DNA from: an uncultured Eubacteriales bacterium | Lineage (GTDB): Bacteria; Bacillota; Clostridia; Oscillospirales; CAG-272 | Assembly (NCBI GenBank): GCA_934378145.1 | Contig: CAKXXW010000007.1 | Location: 17,643-81,642, forward strand | Reading direction: 5' to 3' | Length of the DNA stretch: 64,000 nucleotides | Position numbers and translations under genes: made by a program | Notes under the pieces: model-generated | What the model was told of the DNA's origin: nothing | The model's input: the letters and a program-made list of their open reading frames with translations, nothing else | Database searches by the model: none | Shown: piece after piece, positions 46,701 through 57,000 of the stretch | Layout: the number at the start of each line of letters is the position of its first letter | Position numbering within the stretch: position 1 is the stretch's first letter

Positions 46701-49700
46701 ACATTGATGTATGCCGCGACGCGGGCAAGCTCGGCCTCGGTCGCCTTTGCCTGCGTCATAGGAGTCTTTCTGAGAGCAAGTGCCTCTGCCAGTTCCTTTC
46801 TCGCGGCTGCGGCTGCCTCTTCGGCTGCCTTAAGCTCTTCCTCTTTCCTCTTGTTCTCCTCGTCCTCTATCACCTCATCGGGATCGGGTACGCGGTTTCC
46901 TATAAGGAATTCGTGGTCGATTATGAGCTTTGTCTGAAGGTCGCTCAGAAGGTCGTTCAGCTCGACATACATATCGACAAGGTCGTCTCTCCATATGTCG
47001 TATCTGACCGAGTAATGCTCGCTGAGTCTGAAATCATCCTTCAGCTTCTGGGTGTTCTGATAGGATATTACGAAGTAAAGTCCGGCACCGTTCTCGATAG
47101 CCTTCAGGAAGGCGTACTCTATATCGCCCTCTTCATTGATAGGCGTACCGGAGAACTGGAGGTAACCGTGAAGCACTACACCGAGGAAGGGTACCGCATT
47201 GCTCGAATCGTTGTAACGGCTCGAATTCAGCGGCATATTCACGATGTAGTCGGCATATCTCCATGTGTAGGCATTTCCGCCGCTCGTCATTATCTTAAGT
47301 GCGTCTCCGGCGGAGTTGACCGTAAGGCTGAGCTTTCTCAGCGCGTCGATCGTATATTCCTTCGAGTCCTCGCGGTTGAGCGGATCGTCTTCATCGAAAT
47401 CCGAGTTGAGGTCGGTTCCGAGAGTCGCTACCGAGATGCCCGTCGGGTCGTACTTGAGGTAATTCGAGAGCAGCTTGGTGATGAATTTGTCAAATCTTGA
47501 TGCGGAGATGGCAAGCTCGTAGTAACCGACATATGCCTGATAGGTCGCGCTGAAGTAGCGGCGCATGGTATAGCGGTTATCTATCGTCTTTACGGCGTCC
47601 GTCTTGAGGTCTACGCCGTCAAAGTTCGCCTGATTCTCCGAATATACGAAGTCGAAGTCGGGGAAGACACCGAAGTTCTTCTCCTTCGAGTATTTCACGA
47701 GATCGGCAAAGCCCGATGCTCCTCCGACAGCCTTTTCCCAGTTGAGGTTATAAGGCATGACCGAGTAGAGACCGCCGTTCGCGTATCCCGTGAGCTTGAA
47801 GTTGATGTTTGCGGCTGTATTTACATTGTCCTCATCGGCGGATGTAGTGTTTCCGCTGTTGACAAGCTCTTCGGTCTTCTTCTTTATATCGCCCGAAAGC
47901 TCGTTGTACATGGTCTTGACATCCTCAAAGGTGGTGAGAGGAGTCATGACATCGACCGGGATCGAGAAGATCTTCTCGGTCGTCATAAGCGCGCCGTAGG
48001 TCTCGATATAAAGCGGAATGTTTGCCGATACATCGCTGTCGGTGAGCCTTGTCAGGACATTCTGCTTTTCAAGGTAATCGCGGTAAGCGACCGCCATACC
48101 CATCCACGAACATTCGTAGTACCTTGAAAGGTTGTTTTCCCTCGCAAGGTTGTCGTCCGAGAGCATAACATATCTGACCTTGTAGTTTCCGACATATTTT
48201 CTCTCCGAAACGACGGTCATTTCCTTGTTTGAGCCGACCGAGATCGCATCAGCCATATTGTAGCTGTCCTTAGGTCTCGGATAGAAGCTCATCTTGACCA
48301 TATTGTAGATGCTCTTCGCGCTCATATGAACGGTCGTCAGTCTTGCAAGGGCGTCGCCCTCCTCGATTATGGCGAGGAAGCCGTGGTCCTCATCGACATC
48401 CTTCGTTCCGTAGACCGCGGGTGTCTTCACGGTTCCGTCCTCATTGAGGACTTCCTGCTTTATGACCTTCGTGTAGTCGGTCTTCTTGCCCGACCAATGC
48501 TCGACGATACCGAAAACAGGGACCCTTATGGTTTCCTGATGCTGACCCGAGAGAGTATGGTACGCGAAGTCGGTACCGTATATCTGTGCATAAGCATCGT
48601 GGTGAGAACCGTCATTGAGCTGCTGGAAGTCGAACAGTGCGCCCGAACCGTCCGGGAAGAAGGTATAGCCGTCTCCGCCGTCGGACCAGTCACCGTCGTT
48701 CCTGCCGGCTCCCATATACGGGAGCATCTCGATATTCTCGAGCAGGTAGATCGACTCGTCGAAGCGTATTCCGTTTGCCGGCATACGGACGACAAGGCCG
48801 TCTTCGTCAACGGTATATTCAAGTGCGACCTTGAAGAGTACGGGCGACTTTGCGGTTGCCTCATACTGGGTAAGATCGTGGTCGCTGTCAAGCTCCTCGT
48901 AGGTGTAGGTGGAGGCATAATCCTTGATATACGACTCGACCTTTCTCATCTGCGAGGTGTTATCCTGCACCTTCTTGTCTATGACATAGATAGGCATCGT
49001 CTTGACTATCGGATACATAGCGAGAAGGGATGAACGGCCCGCGTCGGTCTTTTCCTTATCAAGGTTCTTCTCGTTGTAGTACGAGGTGAACTTTATGATA
49101 GCGAAACATTCATACTCGAATCCGTAGTCGGACTTCTTGAGCTTTTCGGCTACAAGAGGCTCGCCCTCCATATCGAAGGTCGGATCGAGGAACTTTATTA
49201 CATAGTCGTAATATCCGTATTCCTCGCCCTCTTCGGCACCCTGATTAAGCGCGTCCTGATACTTGAATACCTTTTGGTTATTGATAAGAGTGTAGTTGTT
49301 CTGGTTCGAGGTATCGATCACGATAATGTCTTCGGCATTTGCGGTCTCGCGCATTTCGCGAAGGAGCCTCTTCTCGAATCTGTCCTTGCTTATGCGCATG
49401 GGGACGAGCATTCTCGCCTCTTCGCGTCCGATGGAGTACTCGATACGGATACCGTTCTTTATGTACTCGACATTTATCTGATTTCTCGCCGCAGCCTCAA
49501 GGCTGGAGTAAAGATCCTTCGGGTTGTTGTTATCGATATAAGTGATAACTATCTGCGACAGAAGCTGCTTCTTGACGCTGATCGCGGTGGTCTTGCTCTT
49601 CTTTCCCGCCGTTACCGCGGTGTAGGAAGCATCCGAAAGATCCCACGGGTTGGTGAAGAGAAGCTCACCGGTAGCGATCTTTTCGGTCGCGACCTCGCCG

Positions 49701-49969
49701 CTTATCGGGTCGACATACATTCTGTACCCGTTCTTCTCCCACATGAGGTCCATGCTCGCGACCTTTTCCTGCGGAGTACTGAACTTCGAGGATTCGAGGT
49801 TCTTCTCGATCGTGACATCATAGTCGATCGCTTCGGAATTGAACTTGCTTGACCCTTCGGCGTTTCCGTTCTCATCGTAAAGGGTGAAAGCACCCGCTCC
49901 GACAGTCACAGCACCGCACAGCATCAGCACAGCCAAGAGAGCCGACAGTATTTTGATTCCTTTTTTCAT
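43778..49969 (-). CDS. Giant secreted DUF5696-like protein with coiled-coil insertion
   Basis: A 2063-residue secreted protein. The ATG at 49969 follows GGAGGGATAAA and gives a signal peptide (MKKGIKILSALLAVLMLCGAVTVGAGAF). Residues ~35-1030 resemble DUF5696 proteins found next to YIP1 proteins and sugar permeases in Clostridia and Bacilli: YRMYVDPISGEVATEKIATGELLFTNPWDL, YTFFPDGSGALFDF and LPLYIETYGALMTTEKIFSIP. A TIM-barrel-like catalytic segment is possible. Residues ~1030-1970 are Ala/Lys/Glu-rich heptad-like coiled coil. The last ~90 residues (AYRTFILNYNSFAITVTYNGVEYTIPAYGYKVI) look like the normal C-terminal end of the DUF5696 domain, so the coil appears inserted. Role inferred: extracellular glycan handling for the ABC importer. 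Confidence 0.8.
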   Translation of the reverse strand: MKKGIKILSALLAVLMLCGAVTVGAGAFTLYDENGNAEGSSKFNSEAIDYDVTIEKNLESSKFSTPQEKVASMDLMWEKNGYRMYVDPISGEVATEKIATGELLFTNPWDLSDASYTAVTAGKKSKTTAISVKKQLLSQIVITYIDNNNPKDLYSSLEAAARNQINVEYIKNGIRIEYSIGREEARMLVPMRISKDRFEKRLLREMRETANAEDIIVIDTSNQNNYTLINNQKVFKYQDALNQGAEEGEEYGYYDYVIKFLDPTFDMEGEPLVAEKLKKSDYGFEYECFAIIKFTSYYNEKNLDKEKTDAGRSSLLAMYPIVKTMPIYVIDKKVQDNTSQMRKVESYIKDYASTYTYEELDSDHDLTQYEATAKSPVLFKVALEYTVDEDGLVVRMPANGIRFDESIYLLENIEMLPYMGAGRNDGDWSDGGDGYTFFPDGSGALFDFQQLNDGSHHDAYAQIYGTDFAYHTLSGQHQETIRVPVFGIVEHWSGKKTDYTKVIKQEVLNEDGTVKTPAVYGTKDVDEDHGFLAIIEEGDALARLTTVHMSAKSIYNMVKMSFYPRPKDSYNMADAISVGSNKEMTVVSERKYVGNYKVRYVMLSDDNLARENNLSRYYECSWMGMAVAYRDYLEKQNVLTRLTDSDVSANIPLYIETYGALMTTEKIFSIPVDVMTPLTTFEDVKTMYNELSGDIKKKTEELVNSGNTTSADEDNVNTAANINFKLTGYANGGLYSVMPYNLNWEKAVGGASGFADLVKYSKEKNFGVFPDFDFVYSENQANFDGVDLKTDAVKTIDNRYTMRRYFSATYQAYVGYYELAISASRFDKFITKLLSNYLKYDPTGISVATLGTDLNSDFDEDDPLNREDSKEYTIDALRKLSLTVNSAGDALKIMTSGGNAYTWRYADYIVNMPLNSSRYNDSSNAVPFLGVVLHGYLQFSGTPINEEGDIEYAFLKAIENGAGLYFVISYQNTQKLKDDFRLSEHYSVRYDIWRDDLVDMYVELNDLLSDLQTKLIIDHEFLIGNRVPDPDEVIEDEENKRKEEELKAAEEAAAAARKELAEALALRKTPMTQAKATEAELARVAAYINVAAKHAALIDKSYVDICADLAKASEKALKAANDAQKAVYSVTGYNKAEADAASSIESRIKSAVDAAIREATDVLLVGVTDEAKKAEITAKVNDIATKLKNAAANAGAAEAAGLVANAGTYFSTAEEAAAKAAAAAEIIDAVADGLGNESASLTVTADEADRAIISEVAESVTENVLASFKATDAEAVYNTTKSTYDKAVTETTDNIKRLAQAVANRTNTANAALAAGISEADLANAIALSEAKYTAIKKVSAAKESETLYNNAFYDYKAKIASYYAELKKTYDTYAGSNAALKDALAKLATYEQANADAEAAEALAGVNPSDSNKDSATSARKTADDRKAEYDALPEADRNAAKAAADAVAAAVAANTDTAYATLAKLASELSDAKAAVSAAAPGYAEYQVLLTKSEAALKAYNENKFALEKKAADENYNTVAAAYNAVAGSDTIRTAKEITALADALSKATTGLEAAKTTYDAAKEVFDKTGLEEAAYNTAKTAYETALTVMTTAQADLDAARNASTHKTEFEAVEKAYSEQLAAKANNDLITAIDGYIKTEVDGLFGASAEMIDAVNKTADYLIKSAKATEASATYRTYISKIDSAVSSIKSSISTMKNSVSLAEAATKSLKEKYEEILADPTATAIEKQSAKQFYESAVANTKKASDNLAALEKDYDELRKLTYNEALTKAKVIIFGQETVDADSNAVTEALRLLNNALNVSEEALKVIDAEWKKMVDAAKRYTESANALETMANMDFWSMSKAEKEEYKANLVIYSYRKSVAEEELRAANEALSQSLLTFKDNNGYRNLARYRNSAETALQQLLVDLEYAETLKNLYDADATATEEDKAYAAGKYNDLKALCDKYSAMLEKADALLAQIRASALEQELIDENFEITNNTKAQDLFDATLNTKKHNNTVIESTKYTSSDGSIVAVTYGGKDGDDNKAYRTFILNYNSFAITVTYNGVEYTIPAYGYKVINH

Positions 49970-49982
49970 TTTATCCCTCCGA

Positions 49983-52178
49983 CTATGCATTGTACCTTAT
50001 CTCGGTTATGATGTTGGTCACAAAGCTTACCACCTTGCCGAGAAGTGTTACGAACAGTACGCTGATGAACATTATGAAGATTATTCCGACGAGCGTACCG
50101 AGCGTCGTTATAAGATTCTTTCCGATGGAGTAGTCGTGCGTCACCATCATTCCGGTGAAGATCAGGAGTCCCGCCCAGATAAGTCCGACCGTTGTGATGA
50201 AGTTCAGAACATCAATCTCCGATTTGACCATGAAGTTCGATGCGAGCGTTGTCGGGATTATCGTGAGTATGACCGGAAGCAGTGAGTATCCCACGGCTAT
50301 CACGATATCCTTGAAGCTGCCCTCGCCGTCAAAGAGCGTCGTAAGGCACCAGTTGGCTATCGCCCAGAGCATCAGCGGAAGTACCACCGTTACTGCCTGG
50401 TCAAGGATCGTCGTATAGACAGTATGCTGATTTACCGAGTAGCCCGAGCCGACCGCCTGGTAGAAATACGCGACGATCGTCAGCAGTATGAAGACTATCG
50501 CTGCTCTGAGCGAGCCTCGCTTCTCGTGCTTCAGATCCCAGAAGCCGTCGAACGGGTGGAAGATGACATGGAAGCCGTAGAGCAACTCTTCCTTGAAGTT
50601 CCTCTTGCCTCCCGCGACAGCCGCGCGGCTGTTGACCTTCGTTGCGTACTTCATAAAGAAGACGCATCCGACGATGATCGCCGCCGCTCCGAGCGGGATG
50701 AGAAGGAGCCACTTGCTGATCCATGCCTTACGGATCTCTTCGTACGAGCTTGAGTAGTTCGAGGTATCGTATGCAGCCTTGAAGTACTCTATCGACTCCT
50801 CGTACTGACCGTTTCTGTACATCGACTGACCTATACCGATATAAGCCGCGTCGTAGTTCGAATTTCTCTTGAGTATCTCGAACCAGTCATCGACCGCCGT
50901 ATCGTACTGACGGGCGTTCTGATGCTCGAGAGCGCGGATAAGCGTCTTTCCGTACTCGGTCTGACGGTAGACCGTGAAGGTCTTGCTGTTCTTGTCGAGC
51001 AGGAGCATCTTGTAGTTCTGATTTCCTTCGGCGTCGTAATTGCGCTGATAGGTCATACCGACGAGCAGGTTTATGTTTCCAAGCTGTCCGCCGCTCTTCT
51101 GTCCGAAGGCGAAGAGCAGGTTTCCGTCGAAGTCATAGGTAAATACCCTTGATCTCTTGCTGTCGGCGATCGACCATGTCTTTTCGGGGCCGACTGCGGC
51201 GTCGATTATCGAGGAAGCACCGACGTCGTCTCCCGTACCGGTACCGACCTGAACGTCACCAGAAGGCGGCCAGAAGCCGTTTCGTCTCATGATCTCCTCG
51301 CCCGCGGGGTTGAGCAGCTTGACGGGAGCGTAGTCACCGCTCTTTGACTTCTTCTTTATCGCGTTCTGCTGAGTCTTTTCGGCTATCTTATTTGTCGTGA
51401 CATATACGAAGCCGTCATCGTTTATCGCAATGTTGTTGAATTCGGTCGGGACGACGCTCGCCGTCTGATCTCTCTGTTCCTGAGTCTGGAAGCGTCTCCA
51501 GATTATGTCCCATGTCGAGAGCGAGGATTTCTGCGCGCCGATGAAGCCCGTGAAATCTCCGTCGCGGGTCATCATAATGACTCCCTGGTTCGTTGTCGAG
51601 GATACGACATAGAGTCTGTCGTACTGGTCGACTGCGACCGCGACCGGTTTATAGACCGAGTCATTCTCGAAAAGCTCGTCTTCGGGTGCCTTGATTATGT
51701 CGATGAAGTTGAAATCACGGTCAAAGGTGACTATCCTGTTCTTTTCGGTATCGCAGACAAAGATCGTATCATCGGTGATGAACACGCCCTTCGGACCCGA
51801 AAGTGTATCGGGGTTACCCTGATCGTTGTCGAAGTCCTTGATTATATGCTTCAGCTTGAAGTTACTGTCAAGAACGACGATACGGCTGTAAAGACCGTCT
51901 TTCGAATCGGCTGCCGAATCGGCTATATATACCCAGCCGTTCTCGTCGACCTCTATGTCCGCCGGTTCCTTGAGAGGCTTAAGCTCGCTCGTGTCACCCG
52001 TAAGTCCGATATAATCCGAATCTATCTCTTTCTCGGGAACATAGGCATCGGGCGAGTTCAGCGGGAAGCCGCCGAGCGCGTAGGTATAGGTCTGATATGA
52101 CTTGGCTCCTACCGGAAGCGAGCAAAGTATTATTATAATGAAGATCACTGCCAGCACGGCACTTATTCTTTTTACCAT
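49983..52178 (-). CDS. NHL-type beta-propeller, TPR and YIP1 membrane protein
   Basis: A 731-residue membrane protein. An N-terminal signal or anchor (VKRISAVLAVIFIIIILCSLPVGA) is followed by repeats of NHL/SMP-30 propeller type at ~60-420 (LKEPADIEVDENGWVYIADS, LSGPKGVFITDDTIFVCDTEKNRIVTFD, YKPVAVAVDQYDRLYVVSS). A short TPR region at ~425-495 contains YDAAYIGIGQSMYRNGQYEESIEYFKAAYD. One TM follows at ~508-528, and a YIP1-type bundle of five helices at ~560-725. Propeller and TPR should face outside. AAAGGAGG precedes the ATG. It is translated next to the giant DUF5696-like protein (13 bp) and is a constant partner of such permease clusters by my recollection; its role is unknown. Confidence 0.8.
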   Translation of the reverse strand: MVKRISAVLAVIFIIIILCSLPVGAKSYQTYTYALGGFPLNSPDAYVPEKEIDSDYIGLTGDTSELKPLKEPADIEVDENGWVYIADSAADSKDGLYSRIVVLDSNFKLKHIIKDFDNDQGNPDTLSGPKGVFITDDTIFVCDTEKNRIVTFDRDFNFIDIIKAPEDELFENDSVYKPVAVAVDQYDRLYVVSSTTNQGVIMMTRDGDFTGFIGAQKSSLSTWDIIWRRFQTQEQRDQTASVVPTEFNNIAINDDGFVYVTTNKIAEKTQQNAIKKKSKSGDYAPVKLLNPAGEEIMRRNGFWPPSGDVQVGTGTGDDVGASSIIDAAVGPEKTWSIADSKRSRVFTYDFDGNLLFAFGQKSGGQLGNINLLVGMTYQRNYDAEGNQNYKMLLLDKNSKTFTVYRQTEYGKTLIRALEHQNARQYDTAVDDWFEILKRNSNYDAAYIGIGQSMYRNGQYEESIEYFKAAYDTSNYSSSYEEIRKAWISKWLLLIPLGAAAIIVGCVFFMKYATKVNSRAAVAGGKRNFKEELLYGFHVIFHPFDGFWDLKHEKRGSLRAAIVFILLTIVAYFYQAVGSGYSVNQHTVYTTILDQAVTVVLPLMLWAIANWCLTTLFDGEGSFKDIVIAVGYSLLPVILTIIPTTLASNFMVKSEIDVLNFITTVGLIWAGLLIFTGMMVTHDYSIGKNLITTLGTLVGIIFIMFISVLFVTLLGKVVSFVTNIITEIRYNA

Positions 52179-52193
52179 ACTCTGCCTCCTTTT

Positions 52194-53066
52194 TTAATCC
52201 TTCATACCGCTGGATCCCATAGTCTCGATGATGTTCGACTGAGTTACTACGAAAACGAGTATCGGAACCATCATCATGATGACCTGAGCCGCGGCGCCGG
52301 CGCCGGCACGCTTGATACCGCCGGCGACGATCTGCTGAATTGCGTAGTTAAATGATTTGAGCTGCTCGGACTGAATGTATATCGACTGTCCCGCGTTCCA
52401 GAGTCCCTGGAAACAGTAAATGATAAGCGTCAGCCATGCCGGTTTGACCATAGGCATCGCTATCATCCAGAAGGTCCTGAATTCGCTCGCGCCGTCAAGT
52501 CGTGCCGATTCAAGCACCGACTCGGACACCTGCGAATCCATGAACTGCTTCATAAGGTAAAGACCGAGAGTCGTACAGAAGGCGGGGACTATCTTTGCAA
52601 GATAGGTATCGACCCAACCGAGGCGGCTCATGATGAAGTAGTTCGTGATAGATGTGACCGTAGAGTGGAACATGAGGGACATTCTTATCGTCTTGAACAT
52701 CCACTTTCTTCCGGGGAAGTGGATCTTCGAGAAGGCGTATGCCGCCATCGACGACAGGAAGAGGTTTCCTACCGTTCCGACGACCGAAACGAGAACCGTG
52801 TTGAATATGTATCTCGAGAAAGGCACCCACGATACATTCATCTGTACGAACAGATCCTGATAGTTCTTTATCGTCGGTCTGTAAACTATGAATCTCGGTG
52901 GGAACATCCAAAGCTCGTCAAGAGGTTTGAATGACTGCGCGATCGCGTACCACATAGGCAGGAACATGAAGGCACCGAGGATTATGAGGATAAGAGTGAT
53001 GCCTATGTCGCCTCCCGCAGAGCGGCTGAGAACGACTCTGTGTTTTCTTGTTCTTAATCTTGCCAT
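52194..53066 (-). CDS. Carbohydrate ABC transporter permease, MalG type (first pair)
   Basis: A 290-residue permease with six TM helices. The EAA loop is SESVLESARLDGASEFRTFWMIAMPMVKPAW. Length is standard for MalG-type proteins. The ATG lies one base behind the stop of the partner permease, with AAGGTAGG upstream, indicating tight coupling. Confidence 0.93.
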   Translation of the reverse strand: MARLRTRKHRVVLSRSAGGDIGITLILIILGAFMFLPMWYAIAQSFKPLDELWMFPPRFIVYRPTIKNYQDLFVQMNVSWVPFSRYIFNTVLVSVVGTVGNLFLSSMAAYAFSKIHFPGRKWMFKTIRMSLMFHSTVTSITNYFIMSRLGWVDTYLAKIVPAFCTTLGLYLMKQFMDSQVSESVLESARLDGASEFRTFWMIAMPMVKPAWLTLIIYCFQGLWNAGQSIYIQSEQLKSFNYAIQQIVAGGIKRAGAGAAAQVIMMMVPILVFVVTQSNIIETMGSSGMKD

Positions 53067-53067
53067 A

Positions 53068-54015
53068 TCACTTACCTACCTTCGAAATCAGTTTCTTGAC
53101 CAGCAGGTTCGCCGATATCATGATAGCGAACAGAACCACAGCGATCGTTGACGAATAGCCTATTTCAAATCTCGTGCTTCCGTAGTCGTTCAGGTGGTGC
53201 ATTATCGTATGCGCCGCGTAATCGACCGACGGGAAGCCGCAGAGTGCGGTAACGACCGATCCGAAGCCGAACGAGCTTGTGATCGACATGATGGCGCCGA
53301 ACATAAGCTGAGGCTTCATACTCGGAAGGGTTATGTACCAAAGCTCCTGCCAACGGTTTCTGATACCGTCGACGGCTCCCGCCTCATAGAGAGAGCGGTT
53401 GATGCCCTGCAGACCGGCGATGAACGAAAGGAACGCCGTTCCGAGTGACTGCCAGAGAGCAACTATGATACAAAGAGGCATTACATATTCGGCTTTTTCA
53501 AACCAGTTGATCTCCTCGGTGATTATCTGGAGCTTCATCAGCCAGGCGTTCGCCCAACCGTAAGCGTCTCCCGAGAAGAGGGTCTTCCAAATGAGGTAGA
53601 CCTCACCGGAAATCGACGGCGCGTAGAAGACCAGGGTGACAAGCGATCTGATCTTCGGCGACAGCTCGTTTATGAACCACGCGACCATAAGTGACATAAT
53701 GTAGGACGCGGGTCCGACTATGCACGCGAATATAAAGGTGTTCTTGCAGGCTATGAGGAATATGTCATCATCGAGGAAGAGGCGCGCATAGTTGTCGAGG
53801 AAGACGAAATTCGGCGTCTGCAACATATTGAAGTCTGTGAAACTGAATATCACCGAGAGCAACACAGGGCATACCGTGAAGAGCGTGAAGAGGATCACGA
53901 ACGGCGCGATCATCACATATCCCGCCCAGTTACGCTTCATTTCCTTCAGCGTCCACTGGAACTTCGACATATCCTTGCGTGCCACAGCTTTTTTCTTTGT
54001 CGTATTCTGTGACAT
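53068..54015 (-). CDS. Carbohydrate ABC transporter permease, MalF/UgpA type (first pair)
   Basis: A 315-residue permease with six TM helices. The EAA loop is NRSLYEAGAVDGIRNRWQELWYITLPSMKPQL. AAGGAG precedes the ATG by 7 nt. It follows the giant binding protein by 35 bp and is directly coupled to the MalG-type partner. Confidence 0.93.
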   Translation of the reverse strand: MSQNTTKKKAVARKDMSKFQWTLKEMKRNWAGYVMIAPFVILFTLFTVCPVLLSVIFSFTDFNMLQTPNFVFLDNYARLFLDDDIFLIACKNTFIFACIVGPASYIMSLMVAWFINELSPKIRSLVTLVFYAPSISGEVYLIWKTLFSGDAYGWANAWLMKLQIITEEINWFEKAEYVMPLCIIVALWQSLGTAFLSFIAGLQGINRSLYEAGAVDGIRNRWQELWYITLPSMKPQLMFGAIMSITSSFGFGSVVTALCGFPSVDYAAHTIMHHLNDYGSTRFEIGYSSTIAVVLFAIMISANLLVKKLISKVGK

Positions 54016-54050
54016 AATTATCTCCTTACATCGTTATTTGCGTTGCTCTG

Positions 54051-57000
54051 TCAATAAGATGATCTGTAATCACGCAGAGCCTCCGCCGCGGTGTCAATAC
54101 AGTCCGCGACCTCATAAAGATCCGAATACTGCGTTTTGCGAAGTCCCTCTGAAGCCGCTTCGAGTGCCTCGATATGCTCTATCGAAACTCTCGCCTTCTG
54201 CGATTCAAGGTTCGCTATCGCCGTTCTGAGGGCGTCTATCTCAGCCTTGTACTGAGCCTTTGCGCTGTCGCTGAGTCCGTCGAGCTTTGCCTCGGCCTGA
54301 GCGATCCTCTTGCTCGCAAGGGTCTCGCCGATCTCAAGGGTCTCAAGTCCGAACTCATCGCGCTTTCTCGTTATTTCCTTATTTATAGTATTGATATACT
54401 TAAGGAGCGAGGTCGTCGGGTTCGCGTTCTTATCGTAAGCCGCAAGGAATGCGAACTTCGTGTAACGGGCTATGATGTACGATCCGGGATAGTTGGGTAT
54501 CGACGCAAGGTTGTTGAACTGTGCCGAGAGCTGCTTATACTCATCGGTGGTCCATGGCATACTTTCGAGAGCCGTGATATTGGCTGTCGCGTGCTTTGCC
54601 GAGTCACCGAGGATAGCGACCATCTCGTTCGAGTAGTTGACCTGGCACTCGGGACCGACATGCCACTTCATGAACGACCACGCCGCCTCGACATTCTCGC
54701 ATCCGTTTATCATCGAGATAGCCGATACCGTCGCGACCGCGACATTGTTGATGCTCTCAACGACCTTCTTACCGTCCTCGTAGACATATCTGCCTGCCTC
54801 GTCGGTCTTGTAGGTCGCGATACCGGGGACCGGATAGAAGGACCAGAGTCCGCGGATCTCGGTCGCGAAAACGATGAGCTGGTTATATGTTCCGCTGTAT
54901 CCCGCGATACCTATCGGCATCTCACCCGTTCTGAAACGGTTCGAGAAGTCGTACTTGTACGGGAAGGAGTACATTGTAAAGAGGTTGCACATATAATCGA
55001 AGGAGTCAAGCGCTATATTGGAGTCAAGGTTGATCCTCATACCGTCGTCGGCGAAGAGCTTGCTTCCCTTCTGATAGAGGAAGATCTTGTAGTCGTTCGA
55101 CATACCGATCTGCATGTTCTTCGATTCAAGCGTCTGGATAGCCGCCTGAACATCGTCCCACGACTTCGGGATCTCTATTCCGAGGTTCGCAAGGATGTCG
55201 TTTCTGACGAACATCATCGAGAACGACTGGGTCTCCGGCAGTCCGTAGTAGTGCATGATGTTGTCGGCGTCGGGAAGTCCGAGCGTGTACATCGCAGCCT
55301 CGTTGAACTGCACCTTGTCGTTCTTTATCTTATTGCCGTTTTCGTCGAGCTGATACTTGTAAGTATATGTCCTTCCGCTGAAGGTCGAGCCGGTCTCATA
55401 GAGCCAGCCCTCGGTCGTGAAGCTGTAACGCGTCTTGCCCGTGCGGTCGGTGCATTCGCCCGAGCCGTCGGCGTTGTACTTTATCGTGTACATCGCCACG
55501 CCGTCGGTGGACATAGCCTTGATCTCCTTGCCCGCCTCGCCGGTAATGATGTAATTCTCGGCTCTGAGATCTTCGACATAATCGCCGATCGTCTTATGCT
55601 CACGCAGGTAGGTATCGGTAAGCTCGTAGAATCCTTCGCAGTTCTCGATATTCATGAGAGCGCCGCGGATAGCGTAGTTTATGATGTTATCCTCGCTGAC
55701 GCCGATATAGACATCGGGGCCGGACTGAGCAAGGATCGAAGGCAGCAGCGAGCCGGCTGCAACGAGCTTCAGGTTGACAAGGTGTCCGGTCTGCGGCGTG
55801 AAGTCGTTGTTGATAAGGCTTCTGATGACCTGTGTCTGGTCACGGCCGTAAGCGAGCCAGACCTCGACAGCCTCTTCTTCCTCGCCCGCATTGGTGGCAC
55901 CCATACGGTTGTAGTTACGCCAGAAGCTGTTCCAGAACTTCAAAAACTCGTGACCTATCGTCTGGAAGAAATTCGCCTTGGCTGCGGGAAGATCTTCTCC
56001 GGGAGCCTGAACGATGAAGTAGTCGAGCTGGAGCGGCTGGGTCTTGTTGTCGTTGATCCAGGTGCCGAGGGTACCTATGTATGTCTTGAGCTGATCGAGG
56101 TTCTTTGCGACATTGTCCTCGTCGATGCCCATCTCGTAAAGAAGTCTTACTATCTTATCGAGCGTCGCGGCGTTCGAGCTGCTCTGCCCCGCGATGTTCT
56201 TAAGCTCGTTCGAGATGTCCTCAAGTCTTCTCGACTCGACGATGAGTCCCTGCATGGTATCGGGCATGATACGGTAGAAGCCGTAGTCACGGTACTGGTC
56301 GGGATCCGCTCCGGTGAGCTTCAGTATATTAAGGTAGTAATTGTTGATGTTGGTAAGCGAAGTGCTGACCTCGCTGACTATCGAGCCCATATCGCCGAGA
56401 GAGACCTCAAGCTCCATGGTGTAGGTCACGCCCGCCTTGAAGTAGAACTCAAGGTTGACATTCTCCCACTTGGATTCGCCGTTTTCCTGCTTTATCTCCT
56501 TCGCATACTTGAGCGGGGAGACCTGCCAATCGGTCGAATATTCAAATCTGAGGTGCGCGGCTTCGGCATAAGGAACGCCGTTGTAGTAGCCGTCGGCGCC
56601 CTTCTCGAGGCCGTCGCTGTAAAGGTAGAGAGTACGCGACGAGAAGATACCGTCGTTAACATTCTGGCGGTAACGGGTTACAATATTATATAAACCGTCC
56701 TTGTCGACAGTGAAGCGGTATCTGATCCTCTGACCCGAGGTCTGCCACTTTTCACCGCCTATGGTGTTGAGCACCGTCTTCGATGCGTCGGCGGGAGAGG
56801 TTATCGCAGACGAGGAATCCTCGACGGGATATATCGTCTGAGAGGTCGTGGCGAATGGGAACTCAGCCTCGAACTTCAGCTTGCCGCTGCCGGCGGTGAA
56901 GCCCTTCTCGGTGTAGCTCTTCTTCACATCGTCATAAGAGGGGCGCTCCTCGGCGGGGCTGAGCGTGATCGACTTTATGACCATCGACTGGCTCTTCGCA

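Noticed and set aside
43703..47500. Two open frames of ~600-665 codons opposite the coiled-coil region
   Set aside because: They are the complement of Ala/Lys/Glu codons (GCN, AAG, GAG) and give Ser/Arg/Gly/Leu-rich nonsense; the minus-strand protein is clearly the real one.
54174..56693. An 839-codon open frame opposite the giant binding protein
   Set aside because: It overlaps a gene with signal peptide and recognisable domains; no start signals and no recognisable motifs.
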